Position numbers and translations under genes: made by a program
Shown: positions 1-6,836 of the stretch, piece after piece
Numbering within the stretch: position 1 is the first letter of the stretch
Layout of the letters: every line of letters begins with the position of its first letter
The notes under the pieces: generated by a model
Databases searched by the model: none
The model's input: only the letters and a program-made list of their open reading frames with translations
What the model was told of the DNA's origin: nothing
Source of the DNA: Oscillospiraceae bacterium
GTDB lineage: Bacteria > Bacillota > Clostridia > Oscillospirales > Oscillospiraceae
NCBI GenBank assembly: GCA_902765975.1
Contig: CACXBO010000101.1
Span: 1-17,024, forward strand
Length of the DNA stretch: 17,024 nucleotides
Direction of reading: 5' to 3'

Positions 1-24
1 ATTATTTTTCAGGAGGAAATTGCT

Positions 25-207
25 ATGAACGAAAAGGAAACCATTTTAGAGGCAATGAAGAAAGCCGGAGAGCCGCTGAACGCTGGAAAAATCTCCGAGC
101 TGACCGGGCTTGACAGAAAAGTCGTGGACAAAGCGATGGCGGATATGAAAAAGGAGGGCTCCATCGTCTCTCCCGTCCGCTGCAAGTGGGAACCCGCGGT
201 GAAATAA
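25..207 (+). CDS. Small winged-helix DNA-binding protein (60 aa)
   Basis: The protein is probably a small transcription regulator made of one winged helix-turn-helix domain. Residues 5-14 form a first helix, PLNAGKISELTGLDRKVV (17-34) reads as the helix-turn-helix, the next helix is AMADMKKEGSI, and SPVRCKWEP is a short wing. Such 60-70 aa stand-alone proteins are common in Clostridia; target and ligand are unknown. The start is supported by an AGGAGG at 11-16, eight bases before the ATG. No sensor or dimerisation domain is present. The next gene begins 146 bases downstream, so co-transcription is uncertain. The wHTH assignment rests on pattern, not on a search. Confidence 0.75.
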   Translation: MNEKETILEAMKKAGEPLNAGKISELTGLDRKVVDKAMADMKKEGSIVSPVRCKWEPAVK

Positions 208-209
208 GC

Positions 210-323
210 GTCATAGAAAAAGTTAAGGCGACCGTGCACCGGAGATATGCCCTAAAAGCAGGGCTACAATATCCGGATTTCGTATTTGAAGAAGGAAACA
301 AAATGACAAATCTGAGTTTGTAG
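210..323 (+). other. Possible gene remnant between genes 1 and 2
   Basis: A 37-codon stretch without a start codon or a convincing SD reads as ordinary protein, for example RRYALKAGLQYPDFVFEEG in the middle, and ends at TAG 321-323. It may be the 3' end of a lost gene. I do not recognise the family, and chance coding potential cannot be excluded. Confidence 0.25.
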
Positions 324-353
324 AGAAGCGAAGAAGCTTTAAGGTGACGCATA

Positions 354-698
354 ATGAAAAAGACCTTTATCGAGATGAAACTCTTTCAGGTAAAGCCCGA
401 TAGACTCGAGCAATTTGAAGCAAAGATTCAGGAAATGTCCGCAAATCAGCTTAAATGCGAAGGCTGCATGTCTCTTAAGTATTTTAAGAGATTTTATACT
501 ATAGACGGAACCGAACTTGGCGAGCCTCCAAGAGAATTAACCAAGATTGTCAAGTGCGTAAAGTACTACTCATTCTGGGAGTTTGACACAAAAGAAAACT
601 ACGGAAAGGCTATAAAACTCTTCTTTGAAAACTACAATAGAGCTTTGCAGAAACTGCTGATTGCGCCTTTTGATATTAATTTGGGATATTCTGTTTAA
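354..698 (+). CDS. Antibiotic biosynthesis monooxygenase-like (dimeric alpha/beta barrel) protein
   Basis: This 114-aa protein looks like a ferredoxin-like (ABM/dimeric alpha-beta barrel) fold protein. It has a first strand FIEMKLFQVKPDR, a helix (LEQFEAKIQEMSANQ), then EGCMSLKYFKRFYTIDG, a central KIVKCVKYYSFWEFDTKENY strand/helix, and a C-terminal helix before FDINLGY. The 'V-P-x-x-x-x-x-F ... Q-x-x-E-G-C' layout is typical of small ABM proteins that bind or oxidise small molecules, but no catalytic residues can be assigned. An AAGGTG at 340-345 precedes the ATG at about 8 bases. The gene is AT-richer than alaS. It lies next to a xenobiotic acetyltransferase gene, but the 231-base gap argues against tight coupling. 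The family call is tentative. Confidence 0.6.
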   Translation: MKKTFIEMKLFQVKPDRLEQFEAKIQEMSANQLKCEGCMSLKYFKRFYTIDGTELGEPPRELTKIVKCVKYYSFWEFDTKENYGKAIKLFFENYNRALQKLLIAPFDINLGYSV

Positions 699-862
699 GA
701 GATTTGCAAATTCCGGCTTGCCGAGTGTGGCGTGGATAAGTTTCCACAGAGCGAGAGGGCAATAATGATAGATATTTCCAAGCTTGGCAATCAGTCAGGT
801 ATGACATGATTCGTATCACCGATGTGCCGGAGCGGTTTACTATAAGATCGGAGTTTGAGTAA
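699..862 (+). pseudogene. Possible degraded coding fragment upstream of the vat-like gene
   Basis: Directly after the TAA of the monooxygenase-like gene, and in the same frame, 36 codons remain open to a TGA at 807-809 (e.g. CGVDKFPQSERAIMIDISK). A shift to another frame at about 797 then gives 21 more protein-like codons (YDMIRITDVPERFTIRSEF) ending at TAA 860-862. The two pieces could be one gene tail broken by a frameshift. I do not recognise a family. The rest of the gap (863-929) shows only the AAGGAG used by the next gene. Confidence 0.25.
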
Positions 863-929
863 AGCAAGAATCACGGCAACCGCACTGCTATCACAGTCGG
901 CTGGGAGCAGCAAGGAGAATATTTGAATT

Positions 930-1568
930 ATGAAAAACGGAAAAACACCTGATCCGAATGTGATCCACCCGATTGCCGGATATGACAAAGAAATCTATGT
1001 AAAACCGATGATTACAAATCCCAATATCATCGTTGGAGACTTTACCTATATTGCAGATTCGGAGTTTGAGAGCCATGTGACTCACCTATACGAGTGGAAC
1101 GGCGACAAGCTCATTATCGGAAAATTCTCTCAGATTGCCTCCGGCGTTGAATTCGTTATGAACGGCGCAAATCACCAGATGAACGCGGTATCGACGTTCC
1201 CGTTCTATACTCTTGAGGGATGGAATATGGAGCCGCCGAAGAAATGCGACCTTCCGCTGAAGGGCGATACGGTGATAGGCAACGACGTGTGGATCGGACA
1301 GAATGCGGTTATTCTTCCCGGCGTTCACATCGGAGACGGCGCGATAATAGGAGCAAACAGCGTTGTAGGCGGCAATGTTGCACCGTATACCATTGTCATA
1401 GGAAATCCTGCAAGGGTACTGCGAAAACGCTTTGATGAGGAGCTGATCGAAATCCTACTTCAATTCAAGTGGTGGGATAAGAGCATTGATGAAATCAATG
1501 GCATGATCCCTATTCTGACCAGTAGCGATTTGGAAACAGTTAAGAAGGAACTGAAGGAAAGATTATGA
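930..1568 (+). CDS. Vat-type (CatB-like) xenobiotic O-acetyltransferase, left-handed beta-helix
   Basis: The enzyme should move an acetyl group from acetyl-CoA to a hydroxyl on a small molecule in the cytoplasm; Vat relatives inactivate streptogramin A, CatB relatives chloramphenicol. The 212-aa length is normal. Hallmarks: IIVGDFTYI, the LIIGKFSQIASGVEFVMNGANHQMN segment with the expected catalytic His82, hexapeptide coils in GDTVIGNDVWIGQNAVILPGVHIGDGAIIGANSVV (about 113-147), the IGNPARVLRKRF turn, and the C-terminal FKWWDKSIDEI motif shared with VatD. The start follows AAGGAG 912-917, with 12 bases between. The closest remembered sequence is Vat(D), but the match is partial, so the substrate is uncertain. 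The gene ends in an ATGA overlap with a short reading frame that looks like gene debris. Confidence 0.85.
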   Translation: MKNGKTPDPNVIHPIAGYDKEIYVKPMITNPNIIVGDFTYIADSEFESHVTHLYEWNGDKLIIGKFSQIASGVEFVMNGANHQMNAVSTFPFYTLEGWNMEPPKKCDLPLKGDTVIGNDVWIGQNAVILPGVHIGDGAIIGANSVVGGNVAPYTIVIGNPARVLRKRFDEELIEILLQFKWWDKSIDEINGMIPILTSSDLETVKKELKERL

Positions 1569-1669
1569 ACGGCTGGTTTACCGTCGATGAAGAATACCGT
1601 GATCAAGGCTTGAGAACATGGCTGATCTGCCTAAAGACCACAGCTATTATGTCGTTGATAAAGACTTAA
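1565..1669 (+). pseudogene. Possible GNAT fragment (34 codons) overlapping the vat-like stop
   Basis: The frame opens at the ATGA shared with the preceding stop and encodes WFTVDEEYRDQGLRTWLI. The YRDQGLRTWLI part resembles the acetyl-CoA-binding motif A of GNAT enzymes (YRGQGIGTxLI), with the second Gly changed to Arg. It stops after 34 codons. In the next frame, 1618-1725 stays open (KDHSYYVVDKDLKSLL) into the AlkD-like gene. Both could be leftovers of a lost gene. Confidence 0.3.
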
Positions 1670-1725
1670 AATCGCTACTTGACGAGACGATGAAAATGGA
1701 GCGGTTTAGTGCGAAGGTAAAGGGA

Positions 1726-2397
1726 ATGACTATAGTGTTAAGACTACTTGAAGTAAAAGACGATAAATATCGGGAATTTCAGAGCAAGCTGGTTCCGAAT
1801 ATACCGCCGGAGACGATCATTGGCGTCAGAACACCGGAGCTGAGGAGGATCGCCAAATCAGTTTTTGAAAGCTGTGACAGAGACGCTTTTTTGAACGATC
1901 TGCCCCATAAGTACTATGAAGAAAATCTTATCCATTTTTTTATGCTGGCGATGATCCGTGATTTCGACCTGTGCGTTCAGTCGGTAGAAAGATTCCTTCC
2001 GTATATTGACTGCTGGCCTGTTTCGGATCAGGCTACGCCCGCGGTATTCAAAAAGAATCATGAAAAGCTTTTGCCGTTCATTAAGAAGTGGATTTCTTCG
2101 GAGCATGTTTATACTGCCAGATTCGGGCTCCGTATGCTGATGAATGAGTTTCTGGGCGAGGATTTCAGGGAAGAGTATCTTGACCTTGCTGCGTCCGCAG
2201 AGGGTGATGATTATTATCTGAAAATGATGGTTGCATGGTTTTTTGCAACAGCTCTTGCAAAGAGATACGATGAGACCGTTTCGTTCTTTGAAAACCGCAG
2301 GCTGGATGAATGGGTACACAGAAAAGCTATCCAAAAGGCTGTGGAAAGCTACAGGGTAACGGACGAGCACAAGAAGTACCTTATAAGTCTTCGATAA
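1726..2397 (+). CDS. AlkD-type DNA alkylation repair protein
   Basis: HEAT-like-repeat DNA glycosylase of the DNA_alkylation (AlkC/AlkD) family, which removes bulky or positively charged N-alkyl bases. From this start the protein has 223 aa, the normal family size, and begins MTIVLRLLEVKDDKYREF, with IIGVRTPELRRIAK as the usual next signature. Active-site equivalents of Bacillus AlkD appear in order: Trp and Asp in the CWPVSDQ segment, Arg in YTARFGLRM, Trp in VAWFFATA. The frame is open further upstream and an ATG at 1618 would add 36 residues (MADLPKDHSYYVVDKDLKSL...). I prefer 1726 because it matches the family N-terminus and has GAAGG 8 bases upstream, while the extension looks foreign to the fold. 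It follows the vat-like gene on the same strand and may be co-transcribed with it. Confidence 0.8.
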   Translation: MTIVLRLLEVKDDKYREFQSKLVPNIPPETIIGVRTPELRRIAKSVFESCDRDAFLNDLPHKYYEENLIHFFMLAMIRDFDLCVQSVERFLPYIDCWPVSDQATPAVFKKNHEKLLPFIKKWISSEHVYTARFGLRMLMNEFLGEDFREEYLDLAASAEGDDYYLKMMVAWFFATALAKRYDETVSFFENRRLDEWVHRKAIQKAVESYRVTDEHKKYLISLR

Positions 2398-2479
2398 TCT
2401 GCGATTTGCCGGGATAGCGGGTCTTCTGCACCACGCTGCGAAACGTCGTCAGCCCTCCGTATTTCCGCTTAAACTGATG
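2381..2479 (-). other. Possible minus-strand gene tail in the spacer
   Basis: Reading the minus strand through the spacer between the AlkD-like and GNAT genes gives a protein-like tail without a start: KYGGLTTFRSVVQKTRYPGK, then SQIIEDL and a stop that overlaps the AlkD 3' end. Composition (basic and aromatic residues, no bias) is more like a real C-terminus than a random frame. The family is not recognised. Confidence 0.25.
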
Positions 2480-2491
2480 TGAGGTGTTTTC

Positions 2492-2929
2492 TTGAAGATC
2501 ATACGATATAAAGAAAAATACAGAGACGATATTATCTTTATGGTTTTACAGGCAAAGGATGCGCTCGGCAGAGTCCCGAGGCTCAACGAGGATCTGCTCG
2601 ATATAAAAACAAATTACATAGACAGAGGAGATATGTTTTGGACCGCGCTGGACGATAATGACAGAGTTACCGGCTGCGGCGGGTACTCAAGGATAGAAGG
2701 TACAAATGAGGCGTTCCTACACCGTCTGTACGTTAAGGCTTCGGAGAAGCGCAAGGGTATCGGCTCTGCGCTACTTGAAACGATCGAGGCAGGAATGCGA
2801 GAAAGCGGCATTACGACCGCGAGGGTACATCTCGGCGACCCGCCTGAACAGTGGCTTGAATCGTATTCGTTCTATCCGAAGCATGGCTATACAGAATATG
2901 CCCCGCGATATATGATGAAGAAATTATAA
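2492..2929 (+). CDS. GNAT family N-acetyltransferase
   Basis: A 145-aa acetyl-CoA-dependent acetyltransferase of unknown substrate. Motif A is clear: the strand AFLHRLYVKAS (74-84) leads into KRKGIGSALLETIE (86-99), where R-K-G-I-G forms the pyrophosphate loop. Motif B is SFYPKHGYTEYAPRYMMKKL at the C-terminus. The start is a TTG with GAGGTG at 2481-2486, five bases upstream; no ATG or GTG in frame is better placed. A TTG start suggests modest translation. The gene stands alone between an AlkD-type gene and two lipoprotein genes, and its position gives no clue to the substrate. Confidence 0.85.
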   Translation: MKIIRYKEKYRDDIIFMVLQAKDALGRVPRLNEDLLDIKTNYIDRGDMFWTALDDNDRVTGCGGYSRIEGTNEAFLHRLYVKASEKRKGIGSALLETIEAGMRESGITTARVHLGDPPEQWLESYSFYPKHGYTEYAPRYMMKKL

Positions 2930-2958
2930 AAAGAAAAAAATGAAAAGAGGAACAGGGT

Positions 2959-3501
2959 ATGCGTAAAAACAAAAACCGAAAAGAGAGCTGTCGCCGCGTT
3001 TTCGCAATTTTGTTCGTTTCTATCGCATTTATGCTCACGTTATCCGGCTGCGGAAACGGCGGACCGATCGGAGGCGACACGGGAAACCGTCCGTACGAGC
3101 CGGATACGCCCGCGCCTGCTCCTCACGACGGAAAATTCGTTTCCGACTTTGGAACGATGACGTTCAACGGCGACGGGAAGACAGTTATTATAGACTTTGA
3201 CAAAGAACTCGCCGGGCGTCTGGGGCTTCCCGACGGCGAGCAGCAGGCGCAATACGAGTTCCGCAGCGGCTATATGTCGCCCGTAGGTTACGTTGACGTT
3301 CGATATGACGTCGCTATGACGTTCCGGATAACCGTGGGCAGCGGCGACGACTCGGTCACCGTTATGGTAGAGATCGGCAAATATGAGGACGGGAACTTCT
3401 ACACCGGAACTGACTGCACGACAGCAGAAAGGATAACGTTCTTCGTTGACAAAGCTGACGGCAGCGGAGATTGCGAGCCTGTCGACTTTTTGAAATCGTG
3501 A
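2959..3501 (+). CDS. Predicted lipoprotein of unknown function (180 aa)
   Basis: A secreted, lipid-anchored protein. A basic N-terminus (MRKNKNRKESCRR) is followed by a hydrophobic stretch (residues 14-28) and a lipobox LSGC with Cys31 as the predicted lipidation site. Then comes a Gly/Pro-rich linker (about 32-57) and one compact domain (58-180) with alternating strands: GTMTFNGDGKTVIIDF, YDVAMTFRITV, SVTVMVEIGKY. Two Cys remain in the domain (in TDCTT and GDCEP) and could form a disulfide. It is not a family I recognise. The ATG follows an AGAGG about 8 bases upstream. It precedes a second lipoprotein by 54 bases, so both may be one transcript. Confidence 0.75.
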   Translation: MRKNKNRKESCRRVFAILFVSIAFMLTLSGCGNGGPIGGDTGNRPYEPDTPAPAPHDGKFVSDFGTMTFNGDGKTVIIDFDKELAGRLGLPDGEQQAQYEFRSGYMSPVGYVDVRYDVAMTFRITVGSGDDSVTVMVEIGKYEDGNFYTGTDCTTAERITFFVDKADGSGDCEPVDFLKS

Positions 3502-3555
3502 GCAAAAGAATATATGCAGAGCTTTATCTGCGAATTGAGAGGAAGGTAGATACTT

Positions 3556-5178
3556 ATGAAAAAGCTGATACTGTTTCTGCTTGTTTTTTCGCTTATTTTT
3601 TCGGCTTCCGCCTGCCAAAAGCGCGGAGCTGAGGTTGAGGTTGAGCCCGAGCCGGACTCAGAGGAAACCGAGAAGACTCAGGAGCCCACAGAGCAGACTG
3701 TGCCTGAAGAAACCGAGGATGAAGCGCCGACGGAGCCGGAGCGGATTCTGTTTGAGTCTGTCCCGACGGGGATAGGGGAACATGCCGTATCAGACGGCGA
3801 GCATATCTTCTTCACAATCCATTCCGGCGACGATCTGGCTTTCGACCCGGCGACGGACGGCTTGTTCCGCGCCGATCTTCAGATGGAAAACCCGGTTATG
3901 CTTGCCCGCGGAAGCTGCAACTCTCTCGTACTGGACGGTGAAAACGTCTATTTTATATTGGAGGACGTTTCCGGGCGTACTTCTGTTTGTTCCGTGGATA
4001 AAAACGGAACTGAAATACGTCGCATAGTTTCCGATGTGGACGGTGCAGACAGTCTCGGAATACAGGACGGAAAGCTGTTTTTCGTGCAGGATGGAGCGCT
4101 TTGCCTTGTTGAGGATAATGATAACGTAACTGTAATCCGCTATTCGCCGGACCACACTCAGGTGCTTCAGGCCTATCCCGCATATGATAACAATATTTGG
4201 ATTTATGCAGTCGATAACCGCACGCTTTCCTCTATGCTGTATATCTATTATCCCGAAGAAGAGCGGGCGTGGGGCGTTGCAGGCACGGGAAGCCGCTTTG
4301 CCGTATGCGAGGGCGGGGCTTATTACCGCTTCGCTCTGGAAGATCAGCCCGAATATGAGGATTTCAGACAGTATGAGTATATGCTGATGCGAATGGATCA
4401 GATAGGCGAGCCATATCCGACTTACATTACGGGAAGATTTGCCGGAGATATGTTCCCATACGGTCCGTATCTATTCTACACGAAATATACTGAGGCAGAG
4501 GAGAAAGCCGGAGGAGGAGAAGCTACGGTCAGAAAGCTATTCTGTTATGATACCCGTACCGGAGAAGAATCCTATGTCTATCGTGACGATTTTATCGGAG
4601 TAGATTTTTCCATCCGCGGAATAACGGGAGGACGGCTCTTCTACAATGCTTATGATTATCGCGTCGACGCCCGTTACGACGCAGAGTATATGGGGTGCTA
4701 TTGCTGCGACCTTACGGGCATCGGAACGCCGCTCTATCTCAAGACTGCGACCGCCGGGGCGGAAACCGCACCTGCAGTGCCCGCCGACGACAGGGCGGTT
4801 GAGGAATACGTCGAGGCGAGAGAGCGCGAGCGCGAGGAAGAGCTTAAAAACACGCCCTACGGCCCCGGCACGAGCAGCCTCTATCTGAAAGCGGGAAGCG
4901 GCTCGGTCTGCTACCGGCTGGTGCGCGTGACCGGCGTGACGGAGTTCCAAGTGCTGCTGGGGCCCGGAGAAGAGGTCACAAAGACATTCCCCTGCGGCAA
5001 GTACATTCTGAAAGTCGCCCGCGGCGAGACCTGGATCTCGGACGAGGAGGCCTTCGGCCCGGAGGGACGCTATTCCACGACGGACGTTTTCGAGTTCGAG
5101 GCCGGGGCGTCGTATGAGATATCCACAGGGACGCAGGGCAGTTTCACCGGCGATTCCCAGTCGGGGTTCTTCCACTGA
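3556..5178 (+). CDS. Lipoprotein with DUF5050-like beta-propeller and a C-terminal beta domain
   Basis: A 540-aa surface lipoprotein. The signal peptide is MKKLILFLLVFSLIFSASAC with Cys20 as lipid anchor (Ala at -3, a weak but acceptable lipobox). A very acidic Glu/Pro/Thr linker spans about 25-62. Residues about 65-400 contain repeated short blades, e.g. DGEHIFFTIHSGDD, DGENVYFILED, QDGKLFFVQDGALCLV, GGRLFYNAYDY, as in DUF5050/propeller proteins. A charged helix (416-433, EAREREREEELKN) joins a last domain with FPCGKYILKVARGETW and EEAFGPEGRYSTTDVFEF, a pattern I recall from other Clostridia proteins as 'GxYxLKxAxGxxW...FG'. GGTAG lies close upstream of the ATG. From about codon 400 onward the gene uses CTG and CGG much more than before, suggesting a fused, acquired 3' part. 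The function may be surface sensing or binding; no catalytic site is visible. Confidence 0.75.
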   Translation: MKKLILFLLVFSLIFSASACQKRGAEVEVEPEPDSEETEKTQEPTEQTVPEETEDEAPTEPERILFESVPTGIGEHAVSDGEHIFFTIHSGDDLAFDPATDGLFRADLQMENPVMLARGSCNSLVLDGENVYFILEDVSGRTSVCSVDKNGTEIRRIVSDVDGADSLGIQDGKLFFVQDGALCLVEDNDNVTVIRYSPDHTQVLQAYPAYDNNIWIYAVDNRTLSSMLYIYYPEEERAWGVAGTGSRFAVCEGGAYYRFALEDQPEYEDFRQYEYMLMRMDQIGEPYPTYITGRFAGDMFPYGPYLFYTKYTEAEEKAGGGEATVRKLFCYDTRTGEESYVYRDDFIGVDFSIRGITGGRLFYNAYDYRVDARYDAEYMGCYCCDLTGIGTPLYLKTATAGAETAPAVPADDRAVEEYVEAREREREEELKNTPYGPGTSSLYLKAGSGSVCYRLVRVTGVTEFQVLLGPGEEVTKTFPCGKYILKVARGETWISDEEAFGPEGRYSTTDVFEFEAGASYEISTGTQGSFTGDSQSGFFH

Positions 5179-5201
5179 ATCAAAACTTAGGAGGGTATGT
5201 C

Positions 5202-6269
5202 ATGCCGCTCTTTCAACCGAAATGGAAAAGCAAACATGAAAAGACCGCGCTGCGGGACGCTGAAAAGGGACATTACGGGAAGGAGAACCTGATCGAGATC
5301 TGCCGGTACGCGCCGCTGCTGTCCGTCCGGCTGGCCGCGTTTGACCGACTGGCAAAACTGCCGGTCGGGTATTGGATCACGCCTCAGGACAAGGCGGACA
5401 AACTTGATATGGCTGCCCGTTTTTCGCTTCAGGACGTCTCCGATCCGGAAACGCTGCTCTCCGTGATCCGCACGGCGGAGGTCGAACGGCTCAGATACCG
5501 TGCGGCGCTGAACTTCCCGCAGGAGGCGCTTTCGCAGCTGATCCCCGAACTGAACCGGTTTTCCGAGCGGACGCTGTCTGAACTCGCCCTGTGGCGCGAG
5601 GACCTGCGCCCTTACGTCAAACCGGCAAAGCAGGAAAAGCAGACCAATGCCGACCTGCTGGCGCACTCGGACGGCAGTTTCACAATGGAAGAGGTCGAGG
5701 GCTTTAGCGATCCCGCCGACGTCCATCGGGCCTTCCAACTGGCACGGACAGCAAGGCAGCGGAGAAGCATCCGCAGCGATGTATATGACCGCCTGATCGG
5801 GAAACTGACAGACCCTGCGGACGTGACGCAGGCTCTGACGGAGCACAGACTCTCAGTCGGTTCTGACGGGCTGCCGAAGCTGTTCGGTATAGAACGGACC
5901 AAGGTGTGGCGCCTGCTCTCGGAGCAGACGGACCCGGCCGTGCTCGAAGCCGTCGCCGCTAACGCTGAAACACGGGCGATCCGTTGGAAGGCCTGCAAAC
6001 TGCTCGGCGGCCACAGCTTCCCGGACAGTGGCAAGCGCTGCAAGTGCACCCGCTGCGGCTTTGAGAAGCACACTCCCCCGGCGGGTACGGTCTCCGGCCG
6101 GGCTTACACCTGCACGGTCTGCGGCGGTTATGTGGAGGCCTGCCCATTCTCCGAGGGCCTGCCGCATTCGACAATCACCTTCCCCGGCGCGAAGCAGTAC
6201 AGCATCGAGGGCTACGACGGAATGCAATACGACGAAGACCAGTTTGCCGAGCGCTTCCAACTGTTTTAA
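5202..6269 (+). CDS. HEAT-like helical protein with C-terminal zinc ribbon (355 aa, unknown function)
   Basis: A cytoplasmic protein without signal peptide or membrane segment. Residues about 20-265 are helical pairs with recurring DP or DPAD turns (VSDPETLLSVIR, FSDPADVHRAFQLA, LTDPADVTQALTEH, TDPAVLEAVAAN), suggesting irregular HEAT/armadillo-like repeats. Residues 270-314 hold a Cys cluster (C280, C282, C285, C304, C307, C314) in GKRCKCTRCGFEKH and YTCTVCGGYVEAC, a probable zinc ribbon. The GHSF-x-C-x-C-x-x-C-G form occurs in other HEAT proteins of gut Firmicutes. The start has GGAGGG at 5190-5195. Codon use is strongly CTG/CGG-rich compared with alaS or azlC, so lateral transfer is likely. 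It follows the lipoprotein by 23 bases, probably in the same transcript. A binding or scaffold role is a guess. Confidence 0.7.
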   Translation: MPLFQPKWKSKHEKTALRDAEKGHYGKENLIEICRYAPLLSVRLAAFDRLAKLPVGYWITPQDKADKLDMAARFSLQDVSDPETLLSVIRTAEVERLRYRAALNFPQEALSQLIPELNRFSERTLSELALWREDLRPYVKPAKQEKQTNADLLAHSDGSFTMEEVEGFSDPADVHRAFQLARTARQRRSIRSDVYDRLIGKLTDPADVTQALTEHRLSVGSDGLPKLFGIERTKVWRLLSEQTDPAVLEAVAANAETRAIRWKACKLLGGHSFPDSGKRCKCTRCGFEKHTPPAGTVSGRAYTCTVCGGYVEACPFSEGLPHSTITFPGAKQYSIEGYDGMQYDEDQFAERFQLF

Positions 6270-6373
6270 GATACACCTGCGGAGGTCACTGTGTGATGAA
6301 ATAACCCGTTCTTTATCTTGATCTCCCGGAGCAGTTTTCCAGACCGCAAGCAAGATGAAAATAATTTTCCGAT

Positions 6374-6398
6374 ATATGTAAAGAAAAGGTTTACGTAT
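6374..6398 (+). repeat. Small inverted repeat upstream of the TfoX-like gene
   Basis: ATATGTAAA and TTTACGTAT form a 9-bp stem (one G-U pair) around a GAAAAGG loop, ten bases before the SD AAGGAG at 6408-6413. It could be an operator half-site pair or an RNA hairpin. It is AT-rich and may be chance. Confidence 0.3.
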
Positions 6399-6422
6399 CC
6401 GATAAAAAAGGAGTATAGTGTT

Positions 6423-6734
6423 ATGGCGTCCAGCAGGGAATACCGTGATTTCATAATGGAGCAGCTTTCGGGGCTTGACGGCGTTTCTTCGAGGGCCATG
6501 ATGGGAGAGTATATCGTTTACCTCCGCGGCAAGGTTATCGGAGGGATATACGACGACAGATTCCTTATTAAGCCCGTCGATTCTGCGCTCAGCATGATGC
6601 CGAACGCCGCCCGTGAACTCCCTTACGAGGGGGCGAAGGAGATGCTTCTCGTGGATAACGTAGATGACAGGGCTTTTCTTTGCAAGCTGCTGGAGTCCGT
6701 GTACGACGAGCTGCCGGAGCCTAAGAAAAGGTGA
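6423..6734 (+). CDS. TfoX N-terminal-domain protein
   Basis: This 103-aa protein has only the TfoX_N domain: MASSREYRDFIMEQLSGLDG, then SSRAMMGEYIVYLRGKVIGGIYDDRFLIKP and a C-terminal helical part ending LLESVYDELPEPKKR. In gammaproteobacteria TfoX/Sxy promotes competence, but stand-alone TfoX_N proteins in Firmicutes have no proven role, so a competence call would be overreach. The frame is open upstream to an ATG at 6318, but the start at 6423 has AAGGAG at 6408-6413 with nine bases spacing and begins exactly where family members begin. The next gene is 102 bases downstream; that gap shows no clear terminator. Confidence 0.85.
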   Translation: MASSREYRDFIMEQLSGLDGVSSRAMMGEYIVYLRGKVIGGIYDDRFLIKPVDSALSMMPNAARELPYEGAKEMLLVDNVDDRAFLCKLLESVYDELPEPKKR

Positions 6735-6836
6735 GCCGTGACGAGCGAATTTCAAAGGGGAACCTGAAATCGGAGACCTGCGTTTTTAAGCGTCGGGTAT
6801 CCGGCAGAGGGGCAGAAACAGGAAAGGCTAAAGAAT

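Noticed and set aside
1..2930. Integron or prophage origin of the first region
   Set aside because: No integrase, attC-like sites, phage genes or direct repeats seen; only short coding debris.
4537..5175. Minus-strand open frame of 212 codons
   Set aside because: Antisense to the lipoprotein 3' part; no SD or recognisable domain.
6408..6420. Promoter TTACGT-17-TATAGT before the TfoX-like gene
   Set aside because: It would overlap the SD and place the start site at or beyond the start codon.
5853..6755. Long minus-strand open frame (300 codons)
   Set aside because: It is antisense to the zinc-ribbon and TfoX-like genes, has no SD, and its protein is Arg/His-rich low-quality sequence typical of a shadow in GC-rich DNA.
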